Below, in pieces: positions 25,800 to 31,056 of a stretch of DNA of 64,000 bases. Each line of letters starts with the position of its first letter. Position 1 is the first letter of the stretch. Origin of the DNA: Gemella haemolysans (GTDB lineage Bacteria > Bacillota > Bacilli > Staphylococcales > Gemellaceae); the NCBI RefSeq assembly GCF_901873445.1, contig NZ_CABFLN010000030.1, forward strand, positions 61,506 to 125,505, written 5' to 3'. A program made the translations under genes and the position numbers. Under the pieces are notes generated by a model, which saw nothing but the letters and a program-made list of their open reading frames with translations, made no database searches and was not told the origin of the DNA.

Positions 25800-26883
25800 G
25801 ATTTATATTGATAAGGATGTTTTAACGAGTGCTAAAGAGCGTATATCATTAATGTTTGATAAGTTTGAAAATATATGTTGTTCTCTATCTGGAGGAAAAG
25901 ACAGTACTGTATTATTGCATTTGGCATTAGAAGAAGCTAAAAAAAGAGATAGAAAAGTAAATGTATTTTTTTTAGATCAAGAGGCAGAATACAGTCACAC
26001 AATAGAAATTATTGATTATTATATGAGATTATCAAATGTAGTCCCATATTGGTATCAAGTACCTATTAAAATGAGAAATGTAACAAGTTATACAGAAGAG
26101 TATTTAAACGCTTGGGGTATTGGTGAAAAGTGGATGCGACCGAAAAGCGATATTTCTATTCATGAAGTTAAAGCAGAGTACAATAGCAGATTTTATGATT
26201 TTATAGATTGGTTCGAGGAACAATGGGATAAAGAGAAAACTTGCTTTCTAGTAGGATTAAGAGCTGAAGAAAGTCTTAATAGGTTCAGAGCAGTAACTAA
26301 ATATCCTGGGATTGATGATTTAATGTGGACCACTAATACAAAAGGTAAAATTAAAGTTTATCCATTGTATGATTGGACATTCGAGGATATATGGATTTAT
26401 ATAGCACAAAATAACGTGCCATACAATAAAATATATGATTTCATGTACAAATTAAATTTTGGAATGAATGAAATGAGAGTATCAAATTTAATTCACATTC
26501 ACGCTTTTAAATGTTTGTCTTCACTTCCAAAATTTGAACCAGATACATACAATGCTTTATTAGAAAGGATAGGTGGTGTTCATATTGCTGCTAGGTACTC
26601 AAAAGAAGCGGTTATGTATGATACGAAAAAGTTACCTTCTAAATTTAAAACGTGGAAAGAATATCGTAATTTCTTATTAGAAACTACCCCCCTTGAGCAT
26701 AAGGACATATTTATAAAAAGATTTGCTAATCAACCTAATCATGAGAGAACCTACAGAGGACAATGTAAGCAGTTATTATTAAATGGTTGGGGAAATGGTA
26801 TTCCAGTACCTACAGCAAGTGCTATTAAGCAATATGAAGACAAAAAGAAAAAACAAATTGAAGAATGGAGTAAACTATTATGA
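25783..26883 (+). CDS. PAPS reductase / PP-loop ATPase family protein (DUF3440, IbrA-like)
   Basis: About 366 residues. The PP-loop 'CCSLSGGKDSTVLLHLAL' near residue 33 binds ATP or PAPS, followed by 'NVFFLDQEAEYSHTIE' and 'CFLVGLRAEESLNRF', the signature of the DUF3440 branch. The frame opens at TTG 25774, but TTG 25783 is better spaced from GGGAG (25768-25772). It overlaps the ParB-like gene (ATGA). IbrA/IbrB pairs are known from E. coli prophages as regulators, with unknown chemistry; related PP-loop proteins include DndC of DNA phosphorothioation. Confidence 0.85.
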   Translation: MKQGVKIYIDKDVLTSAKERISLMFDKFENICCSLSGGKDSTVLLHLALEEAKKRDRKVNVFFLDQEAEYSHTIEIIDYYMRLSNVVPYWYQVPIKMRNVTSYTEEYLNAWGIGEKWMRPKSDISIHEVKAEYNSRFYDFIDWFEEQWDKEKTCFLVGLRAEESLNRFRAVTKYPGIDDLMWTTNTKGKIKVYPLYDWTFEDIWIYIAQNNVPYNKIYDFMYKLNFGMNEMRVSNLIHIHAFKCLSSLPKFEPDTYNALLERIGGVHIAARYSKEAVMYDTKKLPSKFKTWKEYRNFLLETTPLEHKDIFIKRFANQPNHERTYRGQCKQLLLNGWGNGIPVPTASAIKQYEDKKKKQIEEWSKLL

Positions 26884-27380
26884 AGAAACTAGAATTTCCA
26901 TGCCTGCAACCTAAGTTAGTATCAATTGATAAGGTTGTAGCAAATAATTATAATCCTAATAAAGTAGCTAAGCCAGAAATGGAATTGTTATATAAATCTA
27001 TTTTAGAGGACGGATTAACAATGCCAGTAGTAACATTTTATGATGATAAAATAGATAAATACGTTATTGTAGATGGATTCCATCGTTACACAATTGTTAA
27101 GGATTATTTTAAGTCAGATGTTGTTGCGATTAGTGTAATTGATAAGGATATTAAGCAAAGAATGGCAAGTACAGTAAGACATAATCGAGCAAGAGGAGTC
27201 CACAAGGTAGACTTACAAGCAGATATGGTTGTTGATTTACTAAAAAAAGGTTGGAATGATAATGACATTTCAAAAGAATTAGGAATGACATTAGAAGAAG
27301 TGCTACGATTAAAACAACAAACTGGAATAGCAGAATTATTTAAAGATAGAACACATTCAAAATCTTGGGTAGTTAATTAA
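26880..27380 (+). CDS. ParB-like nuclease-fold protein (IbrB-like)
   Basis: 166 residues. A ParB/Srx N-terminal domain: '..IDKVVANNYNPNKVAKPEMELL', '..DGLTMPVVTF', and the nucleotide-binding motif 'YVIVDGFHRYTI' (near residue 62-73). A helix-turn-helix-like end follows ('KGWNDNDISKELGMTLEEVLRL'). It is translationally coupled to the IbrA-like gene. ParB folds are CTPases or nucleases; which applies here is not shown. It closes the accessory operon. Confidence 0.85.
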   Translation: MKKLEFPCLQPKLVSIDKVVANNYNPNKVAKPEMELLYKSILEDGLTMPVVTFYDDKIDKYVIVDGFHRYTIVKDYFKSDVVAISVIDKDIKQRMASTVRHNRARGVHKVDLQADMVVDLLKKGWNDNDISKELGMTLEEVLRLKQQTGIAELFKDRTHSKSWVVN

Positions 27381-27417
27381 GGAGGTGATCTAAATGTTAT
27401 TAAGTGGAGATAGATAA
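27379..27417 (+). other. Seven-codon ORF behind an extended perfect Shine-Dalgarno
   Basis: AAGGAGGTGATC (27379-27390) is a 12-base complement of the 16S rRNA 3' end, far longer than any other ribosome site in the window, yet it precedes only ATG 27394 plus six sense codons (LLSGDR) and a stop. A terminator follows at once. It may be a remnant of a deleted gene, a leader peptide or a ribosome-binding decoy. Coding use is unproven. Confidence 0.4.
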
Positions 27418-27424
27418 TTATACT

Positions 27425-27455
27425 AAAGAGGGAGCTTTCTCCCTCTTTCATTAAA
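27425..27455 (+). terminator. Terminator of the accessory operon
   Basis: Perfect 10-bp stem (AAAGAGGGAG / CTCCCTCTTT), loop CTTT, followed by a T-rich stretch. Confidence 0.85.
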
Positions 27456-27501
27456 TTTATTTTTCTGATATAATTATAGAAAATTATCTAGGAGAAGAAA
27501 C

Positions 27502-27684
27502 ATGAACAAAGTATCTGAAGCACAAAAAAGAGCAACAAGAAAATATGAAGAACGTAACAGAGAGAAGACAAGAATTAATAACTATAGAAGATCAGCAAGA
27601 TTATTTGTAAAATCATATGCTACTGAAGAAGATATGAAAGATTTAATTAAAATCTATAGCGAAAATAAAGATAATCGTGTATAA
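27502..27684 (+). CDS. Small basic protein (60 aa) near the phage right end
   Basis: ATG 27502 with AGGAG at 27490-27494 and an extended -10 (TGATATAAT, 27466-27474) upstream, so it has its own promoter. The product is highly basic at the N-terminus ('SEAQKRATRKYEERNREKTR') and acidic at the end. Similar short proteins recur at the ends of phages and other elements in Bacilli; function unknown, possibly nucleic-acid binding. Its last codons overlap the -10 of the tracrRNA-like locus. Confidence 0.7.
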   Translation: MNKVSEAQKRATRKYEERNREKTRINNYRRSARLFVKSYATEEDMKDLIKIYSENKDNRV

Positions 27685-27816
27685 TGAAATAGTTAGTAGA
27701 ATTCAAAATTTACATATTTGAATTAAAAGAGGTGGTTTAACGACTACCCCTTATTTTTATTTAAGGGGCACAGGGGTACAAATTAGGGGCAAATATCCCC
27801 GAAAAAGCATTTTTTT
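27680..27816 (+). ncRNA. Phage-borne tracrRNA-like RNA: 25-nt perfect anti-repeat plus hairpins
   Basis: TATAAT at 27680-27685 would start RNA near 27692. Bases 27693-27717 are a perfect complement to nt 10-34 of the host CRISPR repeat. Downstream are a possible 5-bp lower stem with the 5' end of the repeat, a 6-bp hairpin (27731-27736/27743-27748), a 7-bp hairpin (27747-27753/27762-27768), a 4-bp GGGG/CCCC hairpin (27786-27800) and a T run (27810-27816). That is a tracrRNA-like layout, but the part after the anti-repeat is unrelated to the true tracrRNA at 30934. The anti-repeat also folds on itself (AATTCAAA/TTTGAATT). No good -35 is seen. Expression and Cas9 binding are unproven. Confidence 0.6.
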
Positions 27817-27904
27817 ACGGGTAAATGCGAGAGTGAGAAGTCAGTAATATGAGGAGTTCTAAGCATATTTGAGGATATATGAGATATACGAAGATGTCTA
27901 TGCC
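27817..27904 (+). other. Phage-host junction (attR) inside cas9
   Basis: Phage-type sequence gives way to cas9 coding sequence. From GCC at 27902 the codons read AKDAYLN, the conserved RuvC-III motif normally preceded by two His codons; here the preceding codons (DVY) do not fit, so the crossover is at or just left of 27902. The core sequence cannot be defined without attL. Nothing else coding was seen between 27817 and 27868. Confidence 0.7.
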
Positions 27905-29065
27905 AAGGATGCTTATTTAAACATAGTGGTAGGAAATGTCTATGATACGAAGTTTACGCGTAATGTATTTAATTTTATTAAAGATAAAAAAGAAGGAAGA
28001 AAATATTCACTTAATAAGGTATTCTATGAAAATGTTTCAGATTCAAAAACAGTAGCTTGGGAAATGGATAAAACAATTTATCAAATAGAAAAAGTTATGA
28101 ATAACAATAATATTTTAGTTACAAAACGCACAGCTGTTAAAAAAGGGAAATTCTATGATATATCTATAATTAAAGCTAAAACAATAAAGAATCAAATTGA
28201 TAAATCGGTGAAGAATTTTAAAAAATACTACTCAAAAAAAGAAAAAAATTTAGTTATTAATAATGTAGCCAAACATGGAGGGTACACAAGCGGTAATATA
28301 TCTTATTCTTCAATTGTAAATTTTACAGTTGAAAATAAAGGGAAAAAAAAGACGTTAACGAGAGTAATTCCGATCTCTATTAAAGATTCAATATTAATAA
28401 GAGATATAAATACATTAGAGAAATATTTGCTATCAAAAATAGAGAAAGAAAAATATGGAAAATTAATTGAATTTCAGCTTCTTTATGCAAAGTTTAAAGA
28501 AAATACATTAATAAAAAAAAATAATTACATATACTTTTCAGGGGGGAGAAGTAATGATACTTTCTATTATAACAACGCCTTGCAATTGTTGTTAGGTAGT
28601 GAAAGTGAGAAATATTTAAAAATATTATTTAAATACAAAAATGATAGAGAAATAGAAAAAAATACTACTAGTATAGAAATTCCTAAGAAAATTACTCATG
28701 AAAAGTGTAATAAATTGTATCAAATTTTAATCGAAAAAATGAATAGTGATATAGGAAGACTAAAGTATCCAAATAAATATAATGAATTATCTTTAGAAAA
28801 TACTGTAGAAAAATTTATATCTCTGGAATTAAATAATAAGGTATATGTGTTATTAGATATTTTGGATATGTTAACTAATAAAATTAATAAATATAAATAT
28901 TGTGGTGACTTACTAGGAGTTAAATACTCAAGAGCTCAACAAAGTTATGATTTAACAAAATTAAATCAATTCTCAATTATAGAACAATCTGTAACAGGAT
29001 TCTATGAAAAAGAGATAACAATAATAGGGGATAAAGAAAATGACATGGAGAACAATAATTATTAG
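27869..29065 (+). pseudogene. cas9: cas9 C-terminal fragment (end of RuvC, CTD/PAM-interacting domain)
   Basis: The frame from TTG 27869 gives 398 residues. From residue 12 it matches type II-A Cas9: 'AKDAYLNIVVGNVYDTKF' (RuvC-III, keeping the Asp equivalent to SpyCas9 D986), 'NVAKHGGYTSGNISYSSIV' (PAM-interacting region), and the end 'IIEQSVTGFYEKEI', like SpyCas9 'LIHQSITGLYETRI'. The ~385 residues after the motif equal the tail of a ~1370-residue Cas9. The rest, including the catalytic His of the motif, lies beyond the prophage. A phage-derived TTG with AGGAG at 27852 might allow translation of the fragment, which cannot be active alone. It overlaps cas1 by 26 bases. Confidence 0.93.
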
Positions 29066-29915
29066 GGATAGGGCGAAGCTAGATTATAGCTTAAATTTCC
29101 TAACGGTAAGAAAAGAAGCGGAAACTAGAAAAGTTAGTCTTAGCGAAATATACATGATCATTATTGAAAGCACAGCGGTATCAATTACCGCCGTGCTTTT
29201 AAATGAACTCATGAAAAATAAAATAAAAGTAATATTTTGTGACGAAAAAAGAAATCCTAGTTCGGAACTAATAGCATACTATGGTAGTCATGACACAAGT
29301 TTAAAATATAAAAATCAGTTAGAATGGACTAGGGAAAGTAAAGAGCGTATTTGGACTAGAATAGTATATGAAAAAATACAAAATCAGATGTTATTACTAA
29401 AAAAACTAGGTAAAGAAGAGTATAAATTATTAGAACAATATCTTACTGAATTAGAGTGGAATGACTACAGTAACAGAGAAGGTCATGCTGCCAAGGTTTA
29501 CTTTAATGCTATATTTGGTATGGATTTTAGTAGAAATAAAGAATGTTTTATAAATGCTGCATTAGATTATGGTTATTCTATAATTCTTTCTGCATTTAAT
29601 AGAGAAATTGTATCGTGCGGATATTTCACTCAACTAGGACTATGCCACAGAAATCCATATAATAAATTTAATCTAGCCAGTGATTTTATGGAACCTTTCA
29701 GAATATTAGTAGATGAAGTAGTATATAGTTTAGAAGATAATGAATTTATTAAAGAACATAAAAATATACTAGTCAATATTCTAAATACTACCATTAAGAT
29801 TGATGATAAAGAACAAACTGTAGCTAATGCAATAAAACTATACGTTAGAAGTTTGTTCACAGCATTAAAAGAAAATGATTTAGAGTATATTAAAATGTAT
29901 AGTTATGAGTTATAG
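29040..29915 (+). CDS. cas1: CRISPR-associated endonuclease Cas1 (type II-A)
   Basis: 291 residues. Metal ligands are visible in 'NREGHAAKVYF' (Glu ~148), 'LGLCHRNPYNKFNLASDFME' (His and Glu ~205-220). It integrates new spacers with Cas2. The gene is intact and overlaps both cas9 and cas2. Within it, 29167-29199 forms a 13-bp hairpin with one mismatch (AAAGCACaGCGGTA arm), unusually strong for coding sequence. Confidence 0.95.
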   Translation: MTWRTIIIRDRAKLDYSLNFLTVRKEAETRKVSLSEIYMIIIESTAVSITAVLLNELMKNKIKVIFCDEKRNPSSELIAYYGSHDTSLKYKNQLEWTRESKERIWTRIVYEKIQNQMLLLKKLGKEEYKLLEQYLTELEWNDYSNREGHAAKVYFNAIFGMDFSRNKECFINAALDYGYSIILSAFNREIVSCGYFTQLGLCHRNPYNKFNLASDFMEPFRILVDEVVYSLEDNEFIKEHKNILVNILNTTIKIDDKEQTVANAIKLYVRSLFTALKENDLEYIKMYSYEL

Positions 29916-30225
29916 ATTTATGAGAGTACTAGTTATGTTTGATCTTCCTACAGAAACATCACTCCAAAGAAAAAACTATAGAAAATTTAGAAAAACTTTA
30001 ATAAAAAATGGTTTTATTATGATGCAAGAATCTGTTTATGTGAAATTGGCAATGAATCAAGGAAGTACTGATTTAATAGTGAAGAGTATCAGAAAGATTT
30101 GTCCTGAAGAAGGTATTGTACAAGTTTTACAAGTCACAGAAAAACAATTTTCTAAAATGGAGTTTTTAGTAGGAGAGAGTCAAACGGAATATGTTGATAA
30201 CGATGAAAGGTTACTGGAATTATGA
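29905..30225 (+). CDS. cas2: CRISPR-associated Cas2
   Basis: 106 residues starting 'MSYRFMRVLVMFDLPTETS', the usual II-A Cas2 start with the conserved Asp at the end of strand 1; 'YRKFRKTLIKNGFIMMQESVY' and 'TEKQFSKMEFLVGE' follow. It bridges two Cas1 dimers in the spacer integration complex. Overlaps cas1 by 11 bases and csn2 by 4. Confidence 0.95.
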   Translation: MSYRFMRVLVMFDLPTETSLQRKNYRKFRKTLIKNGFIMMQESVYVKLAMNQGSTDLIVKSIRKICPEEGIVQVLQVTEKQFSKMEFLVGESQTEYVDNDERLLEL

Positions 30226-30887
30226 AGATAATTAATAAAAACTGGCAAAGGAAAATTGAAATTGAAGAAAACACAATTTATACATTAGTATTTGAAAATA
30301 AAAAATATTATAGGGAAAATATAACGGAGTTAATTAGTCAACACAAAGGAAATGAAGGTAATTATATATATTCAAATGATAATAAAGAGATATCGCTTGA
30401 AAAGAGTAGCTATATAATTACTGATATTTTCAATATTGAAATTAATAGTAAAAAGGTTTTAACAAAGATTTATAATTCACTTTTAAAACAAATTATAGAT
30501 GATACTATAGAGTATAATGAATTGACAACACATATAAGAGCATATTTTGAAAAATTAATATTTAACAGTCCATTTGAAGTTGAACAAGGTAAAGAAATAG
30601 ACATAAATTCACTATTGAAATTAGGTGATTTTCGAATACATGTAGAAGAAGATGATATTTTAGAAAAATTCATTAAATTCTTGAAAGTGCTTGTTCAATT
30701 ATGCGGAATAACTATTATCTTTATAGTGGGACTTCATAACGTTTTTACAGATGAAGAGGTAAGAGAAATATATAAAGAAGTATGTGTCAATAAAATTAGT
30801 ATTATAAATATAGAATATCAACAATTTGATAATATATCTGATGAAAATTATATAGAAAAAGTTTATATTTTTGATAGAGACAATTGA
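30222..30887 (+). CDS. csn2: CRISPR-associated Csn2 (type II-A marker)
   Basis: 221 residues, overlapping cas2 (ATGA). Its place after cas2, length and features (N-terminal beta strands, a helical middle, 'LVQLCGITIIFIVGLHNVF' then 'VNKISIINIEY') fit Csn2, the tetrameric ring that binds DNA ends during spacer acquisition. It defines the locus as type II-A. No mutation evident. Confidence 0.9.
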   Translation: MKIINKNWQRKIEIEENTIYTLVFENKKYYRENITELISQHKGNEGNYIYSNDNKEISLEKSSYIITDIFNIEINSKKVLTKIYNSLLKQIIDDTIEYNELTTHIRAYFEKLIFNSPFEVEQGKEIDINSLLKLGDFRIHVEEDDILEKFIKFLKVLVQLCGITIIFIVGLHNVFTDEEVREIYKEVCVNKISIINIEYQQFDNISDENYIEKVYIFDRDN

Positions 30888-30898
30888 GAAATATAGTA

Positions 30899-30927
30899 TT
30901 GCATTTTTGCGAAAATAATTGTATAAT
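30899..30927 (+). promoter_or_regulatory. tracrRNA promoter
   Basis: TTGCAT (30899-30904), 17-base spacer, TATAAT (30922-30927). The predicted start (30933-30935) is just before the anti-repeat. Confidence 0.85.
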
Positions 30928-30933
30928 ATAAAT

Positions 30934-31016
30934 AGATTCAAAATTTACATTCAAGTTCAAATAAAGATTTTATCTAAATTGCCTTTTGGCTGGATCGGTG
31001 TCGGTCCATTTTTTTA
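30934..31016 (+). ncRNA. tracrRNA of the type II-A system
   Basis: About 83 nt between csn2 and the array. The anti-repeat (about 30934-30951, GATTCAAAATTTACAT) pairs with the repeat with small interruptions; TCAAAT (30956-30961) pairs with the repeat 5' GTTTGA across a bulge. Then come a nexus-like AGAT-TTT-ATCT hairpin, GCC-TTTT-GGC, and a terminator hairpin (TGGATCG/CGGTCCA) with a T tract. This matches the Cas9 guide scaffold plan. It lies in the same direction as the array. Confidence 0.88.
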
Positions 31017-31056
31017 TACCCAAATTCAAAATTTTCACTCCAAATCTCGATTTGAG
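31017..31056 (+). promoter_or_regulatory. CRISPR leader end with type II-A anchoring sequence
   Basis: The seven bases before the first repeat are ATTTGAG (31050-31056), the leader-anchoring sequence known from S. pyogenes type II-A. Upstream, 31024-31035 (AATTCAAAATTT) is a perfect 12-base complement of the repeat centre. Confidence 0.75.

Larger units (their letters stand above)
1..27880 (+). mobile_element. Right-hand ~27.8 kb of a siphophage prophage integrated in cas9
   Basis: Continuous plus-strand phage gene order: late regulator, terminase, portal, head, connectors, tail, holin/lysin, accessory operon. It ends where codons for the conserved Cas9 RuvC-III motif begin (27902). Portal, MuF head protein and connectors are SPP1-like; the tail is TP901-1/BppU-like. 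The left end, with integrase, repressor and attL, is outside the window. Late genes run in the same direction as the cas genes. No obvious frameshift or stop interrupts the structural genes, so the prophage may be intact. The exact right boundary cannot be fixed without attL or an uninterrupted cas9; 27817-27902 is the possible range. Confidence 0.93.

Noticed and set aside
25774-27380. A full Dnd phosphorothioation or BREX system
   Set aside because: Only the PP-loop protein and a ParB-like protein are present; DndD/DndE and BREX core genes are absent.
27693-27717. Reading the phage repeat-like segment as a solitary CRISPR repeat (crRNA mimic) on the minus strand
   Set aside because: It lacks the 5' GTTTGAGAG part of the repeat that type II crRNAs keep, and the -10 box faces the anti-repeat direction; a tracrRNA-like reading fits better, though this cannot be excluded.
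29703-29728. Spacer 24 resembling part of cas1
   Set aside because: Only about 14 consecutive A/T-rich bases agree and the rest does not align; chance similarity.
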